A program made the position numbers and the translations under genes. Shown one piece after another: positions 8,589 to 17,421 of a DNA stretch of 64,000 nt (position 1 is its first letter; each line of letters starts with the position of its first letter). Under the pieces are notes generated by a model. It was not told where the DNA came from. It saw nothing but the letters and a program-made list of their open reading frames with translations, and searched no databases. Origin of the DNA: CBDBIK01 sp965206145 (GTDB taxonomy: Bacteria; Pseudomonadota; Alphaproteobacteria; TMED109); contig CBDBIK010000002.1 in the NCBI GenBank assembly GCA_965206145.1, forward strand, positions 62,001-126,000, written 5' to 3'.

Positions 8589-10054
8589 GTTCCTGTCCTC
8601 ACGGGCGGAACGAAGGATCCCGCCGCTTCCTCCATGACGGCGGCGGCTCGCAGCACCGTCTCCTCGTCGAATGCGCGACCGATGAGCTGGAGGCCGAGCG
8701 GCATGTTTTCGGAATCCATTCCCGCCGGTATCGAAATGGCAGGTAGGCCTGCAAGGCTTGAGGGAACGGTGAACACGTCGTTCAGATACATGGCGATTCG
8801 ATCTTCGCCCATCGCACCTTCGACGAACGCTCCGCGCGGCGAGGTAGGCGCAAGGAGGACGTCGACTTGCCCGAAGGCCGTGCGGAAGTCCTCGGCGATG
8901 CGTGTACGCACGCGCTGAGCGCGAAGGTAGTAGGCGTCGTAGTAGCCCTCCGAAAGGACGTACCCTCCGATCATGATCCGCCGCCGAACCTCGGCACCAA
9001 AGCCCTCCCGCCGGGTGCGGGCGTAGAGGTCGTCCAAGTCATCGCCTTCCACGCGGAGCCCGTAGCGCACGCCGTCGTAGCGAGCGAGATTGGCCGAGGC
9101 TTCCGCCGGAGCAACGATGTAGTAGGCGGGGAGTGCGTAGGTGGTGTGGGGGAGACTGACCTCAACGATTTCAGCACCAGCGTCCTGAAACCATTCGATT
9201 CCCTGGTCCCAGAGCGCGTTGATCTCGTCGGGAATTCCCTCGAGGCGGTACTCGGTGGGGATACCCACTCGCAGGCCCTTGATCCCTTTGCCGACCGCGG
9301 CGGCAAAGTCCGGGGTGTCGATTGCGGCCGAGGTGCTGTCCTTTTCATCGAAGCCTGCAATTTCGTGCAGCACGAGAGCTGCATCTAGGACTGACCGCGC
9401 AAGCGGACCTGCCTGGTCGAGAGAACTTGCGAAGGCAATGATTCCCCAGCGCGAGCAGCGGCCGTAGGTCGGCTTGAGGCCAATGACACCGCAGAACGAA
9501 GCGGGTTGGCGGATCGATCCGCCGGTATCGGTGCCAAGGGCCGCAGGTACCGCCCGCGCGGCAACAATCGCGGCTGATCCTCCTGAGCTGCCGCCTGGAA
9601 CCCGGCGCTCGCCGGAGCGGCTCCACGGGTTGGCCACGGGGCCGAACTGGCTCGTTTCGTTGGACGATCCCATGGCGAACTCGTCCATGTTGGTTTTGCC
9701 CAGTGGGATCGCTCCCGCCGCCCACAGATTTGCGGTTACGGTGGATTCGTAAGGAGGCACGAAGCCTTTGAGAATCCGTGAGCAGGCACTCGCAGGCGCA
9801 CCCTTCATGCAGAAGAGATCCTTCACCGCTACCGCCACGCCTTCGAGAGGTCGGGCATCTCCTGCGGCATAGCGGGCATCGCTTTCCTTGGCCTTTGCCA
9901 ATGCCGCCTCGGGCATCTCGACGATCACGGCATTGAGGGCGCATGCTTTCTCGACCGCGGCGATGTGCGCTTCGGTCAGCTCTACCGCGCTGAAGTCGTT
10001 CGCGCGAAGCCCCTTGAGGGAGGCGGCCACCCCGATTCCGGCAAGCTCGGACAT
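8585..10054 (-). CDS. gatA: Asp/Glu-tRNA amidotransferase subunit A (glutaminase)
   Basis: A 489-residue amidase-signature enzyme that releases ammonia from glutamine for GatB. The Lys-Ser-Ser triad is visible: K78 in AVAVKDLF, S156 in PGGSSGGS, and S180 in GTDTGGSIRQP. The ATG at 10054 lies 3 bp from the gatC stop. Its presence implies that Asn-tRNA and/or Gln-tRNA is made by the indirect route in this organism. Confidence 0.97.
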   Translation of the reverse strand: MSELAGIGVAASLKGLRANDFSAVELTEAHIAAVEKACALNAVIVEMPEAALAKAKESDARYAAGDARPLEGVAVAVKDLFCMKGAPASACSRILKGFVPPYESTVTANLWAAGAIPLGKTNMDEFAMGSSNETSQFGPVANPWSRSGERRVPGGSSGGSAAIVAARAVPAALGTDTGGSIRQPASFCGVIGLKPTYGRCSRWGIIAFASSLDQAGPLARSVLDAALVLHEIAGFDEKDSTSAAIDTPDFAAAVGKGIKGLRVGIPTEYRLEGIPDEINALWDQGIEWFQDAGAEIVEVSLPHTTYALPAYYIVAPAEASANLARYDGVRYGLRVEGDDLDDLYARTRREGFGAEVRRRIMIGGYVLSEGYYDAYYLRAQRVRTRIAEDFRTAFGQVDVLLAPTSPRGAFVEGAMGEDRIAMYLNDVFTVPSSLAGLPAISIPAGMDSENMPLGLQLIGRAFDEETVLRAAAVMEEAAGSFVPPVRTGT

Positions 10055-10057
10055 GAA

Positions 10058-10345
10058 CTACCCGATTACCTTGGGAACGACGAAGTGGCTCTCCTCCGTC
10101 TCGGGCGCGTTGGCCAGGACGTCGTCCCGACAATTCCCGTCGGCCACCACGTCTTCGCGCTCGCGGAGTTGCATTTCCACCACGCTTGTCATCGGCTGGA
10201 CACCTTCCACGTCGACTTCCTGGAGGGTCTCGATCCACGAGAGGATCTGCGAGAGTTCGTCGGCTAGAAGAGCGACTTCGTCGTCTTTGAGACGGATGCG
10301 GACGAGTTCCGCAACCCGACGCACGTCCTTGTCACTAAGAGCCAT
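10058..10345 (-). CDS. gatC: Asp/Glu-tRNA amidotransferase subunit C
   Basis: A 95-residue small subunit that stabilises GatA-GatB. It has the family start MALSDKDVRRVAELVRIRL and conserved EVDVEGVQPMTSV. I chose ATG 10345; an in-frame extension to 10480 reads like intergenic sequence and lacks family similarity. First gene of the minus-strand line gatC-gatA-gatB-flavin reductase-GST-thpR-tRNA-Glu, divergent from ruvX. The bases just before the ATG are a C-run with no clear ribosome-binding site. Confidence 0.93.
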   Translation of the reverse strand: MALSDKDVRRVAELVRIRLKDDEVALLADELSQILSWIETLQEVDVEGVQPMTSVVEMQLREREDVVADGNCRDDVLANAPETEESHFVVPKVIG

Positions 10346-10483
10346 GGGGGGGGATCCGAAGGCGCAACAAACCTGGATACAGGCGCGCCCCGCAGCTTCG
10401 GGGACGCCCGGAGCGAGGCAAGGCCACCATACGCCATTGGCGGAGGCATTGCGACGGGGCAAAGGAGGTTGGGGACACACGAA

Positions 10484-11020
10484 ATGCGCGCGCCGGACTA
10501 CACTGATGAGGTGAGCAAATCCGATTGCGAAGATTTGGGTAAACCCTTCGAATCTCCCGGTGCCTTTGCCGCCGCAACTCCTGCAGGACGGCTTCTCGGC
10601 CTCGACCTTGGCCGTAGGACGATCGGGGTTGCGGTTTCCGATTCCTATCGCGAGATCGCGTTGTCTGTTGGAACCCTGAAAGTTGACCGCCCCGCTGCCG
10701 GTTTCGAGCGTCTCGGTGCCATCGTCGGCGAACGCGAAGCGACGGGACTCGTGGTCGGACTTCCGGTTTCTCTCGATGGCCGCTCAAACCCTCGCGCCCA
10801 GGGAATCCGGCGAGTGGCAGGGAACCTCCAGAGGACACTCGGTTTGCCCGTGCTGCTGTGGGACGAGCGACTTTCGACGGTCGCGGTCGAGCGGGCGATG
10901 ATCGGCGCAGATATTTCCCGGGCTCGCCGGCGGGCCGGTGTCGATGCGGAGGCGGCCGCCTGGATCCTCCAGGGAGCTCTCGGAGCGATCGCTACCTCGT
11001 GTGATCCGGAGGCTACATGA
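10484..11020 (+). CDS. ruvX: Putative pre-16S rRNA nuclease (YqgF/RuvX)
   Basis: An RNase H-fold nuclease of the YqgF family, implicated in 16S rRNA 5'-end maturation and historically called a Holliday-junction resolvase. GLDLGRRTIGVAVSD holds the first catalytic Asp, WDERLSTV the Glu motif and VDAEAAAWILQ the last Asp. The start is uncertain. AAAGGAGG lies at 10461-10468, giving a long 15-nt spacing to ATG 10484. TTG 10469 abuts the ribosome-binding site, and GTG 10511 is a later option. All leave a nonconserved N-terminal extension of about 20-40 residues. Confidence 0.88.
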   Translation: MRAPDYTDEVSKSDCEDLGKPFESPGAFAAATPAGRLLGLDLGRRTIGVAVSDSYREIALSVGTLKVDRPAAGFERLGAIVGEREATGLVVGLPVSLDGRSNPRAQGIRRVAGNLQRTLGLPVLLWDERLSTVAVERAMIGADISRARRRAGVDAEAAAWILQGALGAIATSCDPEAT

Positions 11021-11050
11021 TCGGGCGCACGATGCGGAGCGAAGTCGTTA

Positions 11051-11056
11051 TATAGT
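11051..11056 (+). promoter_or_regulatory. Candidate -10 element for the SDR gene
   Basis: TATAGT (within TTATATAGT) lies 36 bp before the ATG at 11093 in the ruvX/SDR gap. It is an AT-rich island in GC-rich surroundings. No convincing -35 is present. Confidence 0.3.
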
Positions 11057-11092
11057 GTGGCCCTTCCCGGGACGGGGCTTGGAGACCGGAAC

Positions 11093-11827
11093 ATGTCCGG
11101 AGTTCTAATGGTGACCGGGGCAAGCCGGGGAATTGGTGCCGCATGCGCCCGGGCGGGAGCTCGGGGGGGGTACGATGTCTGCGTGAACTACCTCGGGAGC
11201 GAGGAACAGGCTGCCGCCGTGGTGAAGGACGTGGAGGCACTTGGGCGCCGTGCCGTCGCGATACGGGCGGACATGGGCGTCGAGACGGACATCGTTCGGC
11301 TTTTTGAGCAGTGCGACAGTGAGCTTGGTTCTGTGACCGCGCTCGTAAACAACGCCGGGATTGTCGGCGGCCAGTGCCTTGTGGAAGAGGTCACCGGCGA
11401 GATCCTTGAGCGCGTGATGGCGGTGAACGTCGCCGGCCCCTTCCTGTGCGCTCGCGAGGCGGTGCGGCGCATGTCAACCGAACACGGCGGCAAGGGTGGC
11501 GGGATCGTCAACATTTCCTCGGTTGCAGCACGTCTCGGCAACGCCTTCCTTTGGGTTCACTACGCTGCAACAAAAGGTGCCATCGACACCTTTACCACGG
11601 GGCTCTCCCTAGAGTGCGCGGAGAAAGGCATTCGCGTGAACGCGATTCGTCCGGGCATCATTGACACGGAAATTCATCCCGAGGGGCGGATTGTGCAGAT
11701 CGAATCCGTGATTCCGCTCAAGCGGGCAGGCACGGCTGACGAGGTAGCCGATGTCGCGATGTACCTGCTGTCGGAGCGCTCCTCGTACGTAACGGGTGCC
11801 ATCGTCGATGTCGGCGGTGGGCGCTGA
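11093..11827 (+). CDS. SDR family NAD(P)-dependent oxidoreductase
   Basis: A classical short-chain dehydrogenase of 244 residues. It has the cofactor motif TGASRGIG (8-15), NNAG (86-89), catalytic S142, and YAATK with Y157 and K161. The C-terminal DEVADVAMYLLSERSSYVTGAIVDVGGG is typical of glucose-1-dehydrogenase/FabG-like members. ATG 11093 is chosen because GGAG sits about 10 bp upstream; a GTG at 11057 would add 12 unconserved residues. The substrate cannot be named. Confidence 0.92.
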   Translation: MSGVLMVTGASRGIGAACARAGARGGYDVCVNYLGSEEQAAAVVKDVEALGRRAVAIRADMGVETDIVRLFEQCDSELGSVTALVNNAGIVGGQCLVEEVTGEILERVMAVNVAGPFLCAREAVRRMSTEHGGKGGGIVNISSVAARLGNAFLWVHYAATKGAIDTFTTGLSLECAEKGIRVNAIRPGIIDTEIHPEGRIVQIESVIPLKRAGTADEVADVAMYLLSERSSYVTGAIVDVGGGR

Positions 11828-11854
11828 TCCTCGACTTCCTCTCGCTCTCGCCGT

Positions 11855-12982
11855 TCAATCTTGCGCGGGTTCGCTTCCCGCCAGACGGCAGACCTCGTCG
11901 GCGATGCTGAGTGCTGCGGTCAATCCCGGCGATTCGATTCCGAAGAGACTGACGAGTCCCTGCACCCCGTGTGTTTCGGGTCCGTGGACCATGAAATCGC
12001 CGGCAGGTTCTCCTGGCCCGACTACCTTCGGCCGCACGCCCGCGTAGCCCGGGTCGAGCTCGCCGTCGACAAGACCCGGCCAGTAGTTGCGAATCACCGG
12101 GTAGAAGAGCTCGGCCCGTTCCGGATCGATATCGTAATCGACGCGGTTGATCCACTCGACGTCGGGCCCGAATCGGCACTGTCCGGCAAGGTCGAGCGTC
12201 ACGTGCACTCCGAGGCCGCCTTCCTCGGGTATCGGGTAGATGAGGCGTGAGAAGGGAGATTTTCGGGAGATCGTGAAATAGCACCCCCTGGCGCAGTGAA
12301 GCGGTGGGATGGTCCTGGCGGGCACCCCCCTGATGGTACTGGCCAGTGTTTGTGCACTGAGCCCTGCACTGTTCACCACACTTCGGGCAAGGAGAGCGAT
12401 TTTCTCGCCGACTGAGTCTTCCGCGTCAAGCAGGATGCCGTCATCGTCCGCCTTGCCACCAACGACCCTAGAATGAAACGCGATCGTCGCACCGGCGGCT
12501 TCCGCTTCTCCTTGGAATGAGAGCATTAGTGCATGGCTGTCGACGATCCCGGTGGAGGGAGAGAGGAGTGCTGCGACCGCCTCGAGCTCGGGTTCGAGTG
12601 CGCGCACCTCGTTGCGTTCGAGAAAGTGGAGGTTGTGCACGCCATTCATTTCGGCTTGTGCACGAATCCTTGTGAGTGCTTCGCGCTGCTTGTCTGAGGT
12701 GGCGACGATGAGTTTACCGATCCGTTTGTGGCTGATGTCGCGGCTCTCGCAGTAGCGGTAGAGGCGCTCGCGTCCGTCAACGCAGTGGCGAGCCTTCCCG
12801 CTTCCGCTGGGGTAGTAGATGCCCGCGTGGATGACCTCGCTGTTGCGCGAACTCACCTCGGTGCCGATGGTTTCACCCGCCTCTACGACGATGACTTCGC
12901 GTCCCGCACCCGCAAGTGCGCGCGCACACGCCAATCCGACGACGCCAGCGCCTACGACGACGGCGTCGACCCGCTCTGTCAT
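11855..12982 (-). CDS. FAD-dependent oxidoreductase, L-2-hydroxyglutarate dehydrogenase-like (LhgO family)
   Basis: A 375-residue DAO-fold flavoprotein. The N-terminal GAGVVG (11-16) binds ADP of FAD, followed by EVSSRNSEVIHAGIYYP, a motif characteristic of the L-2-hydroxyglutarate oxidase/dehydrogenase group. GIDSHALML-like and ARSVVNSAGL segments also fit. I chose the ATG at 12982, 7 bp after the stop of the upstream ene-reductase. A longer frame upstream overlaps that gene and is not conserved. The substrate is inferred from the family; other 2-hydroxy-acid oxidations are possible. Confidence 0.85.
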   Translation of the reverse strand: MTERVDAVVVGAGVVGLACARALAGAGREVIVVEAGETIGTEVSSRNSEVIHAGIYYPSGSGKARHCVDGRERLYRYCESRDISHKRIGKLIVATSDKQREALTRIRAQAEMNGVHNLHFLERNEVRALEPELEAVAALLSPSTGIVDSHALMLSFQGEAEAAGATIAFHSRVVGGKADDDGILLDAEDSVGEKIALLARSVVNSAGLSAQTLASTIRGVPARTIPPLHCARGCYFTISRKSPFSRLIYPIPEEGGLGVHVTLDLAGQCRFGPDVEWINRVDYDIDPERAELFYPVIRNYWPGLVDGELDPGYAGVRPKVVGPGEPAGDFMVHGPETHGVQGLVSLFGIESPGLTAALSIADEVCRLAGSEPAQD

Positions 12983-12989
12983 TCGTTGA

Positions 12990-14126
12990 TCAGGCGGCCT
13001 TCGCCATCGTTTTGGCGCGGCGGTTGAGCCACCATCCGTACTGGGTGGGCCATTTGCTGAACTCGGGATCGGCGTCGAGTTTTTGAGCCGCGTGGTGGGC
13101 CCAGAAGGGGTCGAGCAACGCTTCGCGTCCGATGGCGATGAGGTCGGCACGGCCTTCCTGGAGAATCTGCTCTGCGTGCTCAGGCTCCGTGATCATTCCG
13201 ACCGCCTGGCTTGCGATACCACCCTCCTTTTTCACGGCCTCGGCGTAGGGAACCTGGAAGCCGGGCTGGGGGCCAGGGCCTTTTGCAGCTGTGACCGGTC
13301 CCAAGATTCCACCGGAGGAACAGTCGACCACGTCGACCCCGACTTCCCGGAGATCATGTGCAAGTGCCACCGTGTCCTCGAGTTTCCACCCGTCGGGTGC
13401 GCCGTCCACGGAGGAGACTCGCACGAACAGCGGCTTTCCGTCCGGCAGGACTCCCCGTACCGCCTTGGCGGTTTCGATCAGGAAGCGTGAGCGTCCGTCG
13501 CGGTCGCCGCCCCACTCGTCGTTTCGCTTGTTGGAGATGGGCGAAAGGAAGCTTGCCGAGAGATATCCGTGGGCGCTGTGGATCTCGATCACGTCGAAGC
13601 CTGCACCGTCAGAGCGTCTCGCTGCATCAACGAAGGCACTCATAACCCGTTCGATATCGGCAGTCGTCATCTCCGATGGCTCGAGCCATCCCTGGTCGAG
13701 AGGCAACGAGGAGGGAGCGACAATGGCCCATGGATTCTCACCACGGGAAAAGTCTTCGGTGTTGAGCGGGCCGTTGCCGTGCCAAGGACGCTGCATCGAG
13801 GCCTTGCGTCCGGCATGGGCAAGCTGGATTCCGGGAATTGCCCCATGGGAGCGCATGAAGCTGGCTATGCGGGCGAGTGCGGTTGCGTGGACATCCGACC
13901 ATATGCCGAGGTCGCCGTGGGTGATGCGGCCGATTCGTTCGACGGCGGCAGCTTCCGTAAAGACTAGCCCTGCTCCGCCTGTGGCGAAGCCGCCAAGGTG
14001 GACGAGGTGCCAGTCGTTGGCGACGCCGTCATGAGCCGTGTACTGACACATTGGGGAGATCACCACCCGGTTGCGGGTGGTGATGTCGCGGATCGAGAGG
14101 GGCGTGAAGAGAAGAGGCGTTGCCAT
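12990..14126 (-). CDS. NADH:flavin oxidoreductase, old yellow enzyme family (YqjM/XenA type)
   Basis: A 378-residue TIM-barrel FMN enzyme. LFTPLSIRDITTRNRVVISPMCQY and QLAHAGRKAS are diagnostic of the classical OYE group containing YqjM and xenobiotic reductase A, which reduce activated alkenes. SAHGYLSASFLSP and VGMITEPEHAEQIL (FMN phosphate site) are present. It is co-oriented with the FAD oxidase 7 bp downstream, so they probably form a two-gene unit. The physiological substrate is unknown. Confidence 0.92.
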   Translation of the reverse strand: MATPLLFTPLSIRDITTRNRVVISPMCQYTAHDGVANDWHLVHLGGFATGGAGLVFTEAAAVERIGRITHGDLGIWSDVHATALARIASFMRSHGAIPGIQLAHAGRKASMQRPWHGNGPLNTEDFSRGENPWAIVAPSSLPLDQGWLEPSEMTTADIERVMSAFVDAARRSDGAGFDVIEIHSAHGYLSASFLSPISNKRNDEWGGDRDGRSRFLIETAKAVRGVLPDGKPLFVRVSSVDGAPDGWKLEDTVALAHDLREVGVDVVDCSSGGILGPVTAAKGPGPQPGFQVPYAEAVKKEGGIASQAVGMITEPEHAEQILQEGRADLIAIGREALLDPFWAHHAAQKLDADPEFSKWPTQYGWWLNRRAKTMAKAA

Positions 14127-14274
14127 GCTCCAAGCTCCGAAGAAGGGGGTCGTGGAACGGCACCCGAGCCGCCCCTCAGTCCTTCATTAGCACAAGGACG
14201 TGTCTTACGTCTGCATCAAGGCCGGGGCGTGCGCAACGGAGTATGATTGTCTCCGTCTCCGTGCGGAGAGGCAT

Positions 14275-14988
14275 ATGAACAAGGCTGTAAAGAAGGACTC
14301 CACCCCGGTCGCATCACCGGACACGGAGGTCGATGCCTTCCTCGCCGCGGCTAAATCGTTTTCGCCGCCGAGTTCGGGTGTGGGCCGCCTAATGTTCGTA
14401 CTTGATGCGACCATGAGTAGGCAGCCCACCTGGGACCGCGCGACCTCGATTCAAGCCGAGATGTTTGCCGAGGCTGCCAGGACGGGCGGGCTTGCCGTCC
14501 AGCTCGTCTGGTTTCGGGGGATCAACGAATGCCGGGCCGGCCGTTGGACCGATCGAGCGGAGGATCTCCAGCGGCAAATGGCACGGGTTTCCTGCAGGGC
14601 GGGTGCCACGCAGCTCGGGAGGGTCATCAGACATGCCCTTGTTGAGACCCGCAAGACGCCCCTTGCAGCGCTGGTGTACGTGGGCGATGCCTGCGAAGAG
14701 TCGCCGGATCCGTTGCTGTCGGCGGCCGGTGAGCTCGGCGTGCTCGGCACCAAGGTCTTCATGTTTCAGGAAGGATGTGACCCCATGGCGACGGAAGTTT
14801 TCCAGGGTATCTCCCGGTTAACCGGTGGCTGTCACGTGATGTTCGATCCAGCGAGTGCGGTAACACTTCGCCGCCTGCTTGCTGCGGTTGCAGCCTATGC
14901 CGCAGGGGGTGTGCCAGCACTCGAGAGCTACCATCGCCGGACCGGAACCAAGGTGCTGGCGCTCGCTCCTCCAGGACGTAACGACTAG
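14275..14988 (+). CDS. VWA domain-like protein (partner of J-protein)
   Basis: A 237-residue soluble protein with a von Willebrand A-type core. RLMFVLDATMSRQPTWD has a MIDAS-like D-x-T-x-S at residues 44-48, suggesting divalent-metal-dependent binding. ALVYVGDACEE is a second conserved strand. The chosen ATG 14275 has GGAGAG about 5 bp upstream, and upstream codons look like untranslated sequence. It is separated by 17 bp from a membrane J-domain gene. I recognise this pair as recurring in alphaproteobacteria, but I know of no assigned function. Confidence 0.72.
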   Translation: MNKAVKKDSTPVASPDTEVDAFLAAAKSFSPPSSGVGRLMFVLDATMSRQPTWDRATSIQAEMFAEAARTGGLAVQLVWFRGINECRAGRWTDRAEDLQRQMARVSCRAGATQLGRVIRHALVETRKTPLAALVYVGDACEESPDPLLSAAGELGVLGTKVFMFQEGCDPMATEVFQGISRLTGGCHVMFDPASAVTLRRLLAAVAAYAAGGVPALESYHRRTGTKVLALAPPGRND

Positions 14989-15005
14989 AACCTGAAGGGA
15001 TCGCC

Positions 15006-15752
15006 TTGGTCGCTTACATGCTGGCAGGCCTTGTCCTGCTTTTCGCCCTGCTACTGGGGTTGCAAGCTTTCGCAAGCGCACCCGCCGCCGCGCTTGCGCG
15101 TGCGGTGCGGATTCTTGCCGTGGTGCTCGGTTTCGGGGTTGCGTTGTTTCTTCTGTTTAAGGGGCAGGCAATCCTTGCGGCGATCCCCGCCTTCATCGCA
15201 TTTGCCGCATCCAACATCTTCCGGTCTATCGCATCATTGGTGCTTTCGCGGATGGTCGGCAATGCATTCTCAGGGAGGGGCGCTTCCTTCACCTCCGACG
15301 GCGGGGCGGGAACCTCGGAGGTGTGCGGGATTCTTCTTCGCATGACGCTTGATCATGTGTCGGGTGCCATGGAAGGCGAGGTGCTCGAAGGCTCGCTAAC
15401 TGGGCGGGCGCTCTCCTCGCTTTCAGATGACGAGCTTAGTGATCTTCTGCGTGCGTGCTCGGAGAGATGCGAGCGATCGCGGCGACTTCTCGAGACCTGG
15501 CTCGATCGTCATCGCGGTGGAGATTGGCGTGCGAACCTGGGTGCGGGCACTGGCGGGCATGCGCATGCCGCCTCGGGTCCCATGTCGAGAGAAGAGGCGT
15601 TCCGTATGCTCGGCTTGGAGGAAGGAGCATCCCCGGACGAGATCCGCTCCACCCACAGGAGACTCTCGCGACGTCTGCATCCCGACGCCGGTGGTACCGA
15701 CCACCTCGCGGCGATGATCAACGAGGCGAGGGACACGTTGCTCGACGATTGA
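15006..15752 (+). CDS. Membrane-anchored C-terminal J-domain protein
   Basis: A 248-residue protein. Hydrophobic segments at about 4-25 and 36-75 anchor it in the membrane. A linker follows, and then a C-terminal J domain (about 193-248) with the Hsp70-activating HPD at 225-227. The topology resembles Pam18/Tim14 or DjlC-type proteins rather than DnaJ: there is no Gly/Phe region and no zinc fingers. The start is TTG 15006 with GAAGGGA upstream; ATG 15018 is an alternative. It follows the VWA gene closely, so they are probably co-transcribed. It likely recruits DnaK to a membrane client (inference). Confidence 0.8.
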   Translation: MVAYMLAGLVLLFALLLGLQAFASAPAAALARAVRILAVVLGFGVALFLLFKGQAILAAIPAFIAFAASNIFRSIASLVLSRMVGNAFSGRGASFTSDGGAGTSEVCGILLRMTLDHVSGAMEGEVLEGSLTGRALSSLSDDELSDLLRACSERCERSRRLLETWLDRHRGGDWRANLGAGTGGHAHAASGPMSREEAFRMLGLEEGASPDEIRSTHRRLSRRLHPDAGGTDHLAAMINEARDTLLDD

Positions 15753-15814
15753 ACTGAGCGGCGAATCCTTTTGCTGTGGGCTAGACTGCGCCGCTACTGC
15801 AAGCGAACTGCCAC

Positions 15815-16699
15815 ATGACAGACTTCTTTCCTGGCTTTGAGAAGCGCGTGATTGAGACGCGCGAGTGTTCGATTGCTGCACGGGTGGGTGGCGAAGGGCC
15901 GCCGCTGCTGTTACTTCACGGGTACCCCGAAACTCACGTGATGTGGCATCGAGTTGCTCCGTCGTTAGCCGAGAATTTTACTGTGATCGCCCCCGATCTC
16001 CGGGGTTATGGCGACAGCGGTATTCCCGATTCCGACCCAGATCACCGTGCCTACTCTAAGCGGGCGATGGCTGCCGACCAGGTCGAAGTGATGGCCAGTC
16101 TCGGCTTCGATGATTTTCAAGTGGTGGGTCACGACCGAGGTGGACGGGCAACGCATCGCATGTGCTTGGACTTCCCGGAGAAAGTCCGCCGCGCCGCCGT
16201 CCTCGACATCGTCCCGACTCCGCACGTTTTCGAGGCCGCCGACCAGCGCATCGCGCGGCGCTATTACCACTGGTTCTTTCTGAGTCAGCCTCCACCGTTG
16301 CCCGAGCGTCTCATCGGGGGCGATCCTGAGTTTTATCTTAGTACGAAGGTCGCGAGTTGGGGCGTTGGCACTGACTGGCTACCCACGGACGTGCGCGAGG
16401 AATATCTCCGATTTTTCCGGCAACCCGAGCGCATCCACGCAACCTGTGAGGACTACCGCGCCGGTGCCACGATCGATCTCGAGGATCATGCCGCTGATCG
16501 AGATAAGCGGATTGGTTGCCCCTTGCTGGTGTTGTGGGGTGCGAAGGGGGTGGTCCACCAACTCTACGATCCGCTCGCCGTTTGGCGGGAATGGGCCGAT
16601 GACGTCTCGAGCCAGGTAATCGACTGCGGGCACTACCTGCCCGAGGAAAAACCCGAGGAAACGCTCACCGCCCTGCGAGCGTTCCTGGATGTGTCCTGA
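15815..16699 (+). CDS. Alpha/beta hydrolase, fluoroacetate/haloacetate dehalogenase-like
   Basis: A 294-residue alpha/beta hydrolase. GHDRGGR places a nucleophile Asp at D107 with R108 and R111. D131 and H273 (CGHYLPEE) complete a Asp-Asp-His triad, and H152-W153, W182 and Y214 are present. These correspond to the nucleophile, carboxylate-binding Arg pair and halide-pocket residues that I recall for fluoroacetate dehalogenase RPA1163. The protein is therefore likely to hydrolyse haloacetates to glycolate, although epoxide hydrolases share the fold. It stands alone, without a haloacid transporter nearby. Confidence 0.8.
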   Translation: MTDFFPGFEKRVIETRECSIAARVGGEGPPLLLLHGYPETHVMWHRVAPSLAENFTVIAPDLRGYGDSGIPDSDPDHRAYSKRAMAADQVEVMASLGFDDFQVVGHDRGGRATHRMCLDFPEKVRRAAVLDIVPTPHVFEAADQRIARRYYHWFFLSQPPPLPERLIGGDPEFYLSTKVASWGVGTDWLPTDVREEYLRFFRQPERIHATCEDYRAGATIDLEDHAADRDKRIGCPLLVLWGAKGVVHQLYDPLAVWREWADDVSSQVIDCGHYLPEEKPEETLTALRAFLDVS

Positions 16700-16713
16700 G
16701 CGGAACGCCACCG

Positions 16714-17421
16714 TTGAGTAAGCATTCCCCCTCCTTGGAGACTCCGCCTGCGCCCGTACGCCTCGGCATAGGTGGACGCCTGCGCACATACCTCCTTGCA
16801 GGCATCGTGGTCACCGCTCCTGTCGGGATCACGTTCTATGTCGGGTTGCTCTTCGTCGAGTTTATCGACAACCAAGTCCATTCCCTGATTCCGGAACAGT
16901 ACGCCCTCTCGAACTTCCTGCCATTCGAGATTCCCGGCCTCGGGGTAATCGTACTCTTGATCGTACTCCTCCTGGTCGGCTTTTTTACCGCCAACCTGCT
17001 CGGCCGATTCCTGGTCCGATTCGGCGAACGAATCATCGAACGCGTACCTGTGGTGCGGAGTGTCTACGGTGCCCTCAAGCAGATTTTTGAGACGGTCTTC
17101 TCCGATTCTTCTTCCTCGTTTCGGGAGGTGGTGCTGATCGAGTACCCCCGTCGAGGGATTTGGGCGGTGGGTTTCATCACCGGCACGACGAAAGGTGAGG
17201 TGCAGAGCGTCACCGATGACGAAATGGCGAACGTGTTCTTACCCACCACACCCAACCCCACGTCGGGTTTCCTGCTGTTCGTCCCCCGGAGCGACGTGGT
17301 CCACCTCTCCATGACGGTGGAGGAGGGGATAAAGATGGTCATCTCGGCTGGCATCGTGACCCCGCCGGATCCTGCAACCCGTCCTTCCGACACCCCGGAG
17401 CCAGGTCCTGCTTCCAAGTGA
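16714..17421 (+). CDS. DUF502 family membrane protein
   Basis: A 235-residue protein with two membrane segments (about 29-52 and 72-96) followed by a soluble domain. RVPVVRSVYGALKQ, the VVLIEYPRRGIWAVGFITG segment and PTTPNPTSGFLLFVP are DUF502 signatures. The TTG start at 16714 follows the dehalogenase by 14 bp. Its TGA overlaps the sdhE GTG, so the pair is coupled. Function is unknown; in alphaproteobacteria the gene commonly sits near recG/sdhE/mfd. Confidence 0.88.
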   Translation: MSKHSPSLETPPAPVRLGIGGRLRTYLLAGIVVTAPVGITFYVGLLFVEFIDNQVHSLIPEQYALSNFLPFEIPGLGVIVLLIVLLLVGFFTANLLGRFLVRFGERIIERVPVVRSVYGALKQIFETVFSDSSSSFREVVLIEYPRRGIWAVGFITGTTKGEVQSVTDDEMANVFLPTTPNPTSGFLLFVPRSDVVHLSMTVEEGIKMVISAGIVTPPDPATRPSDTPEPGPASK

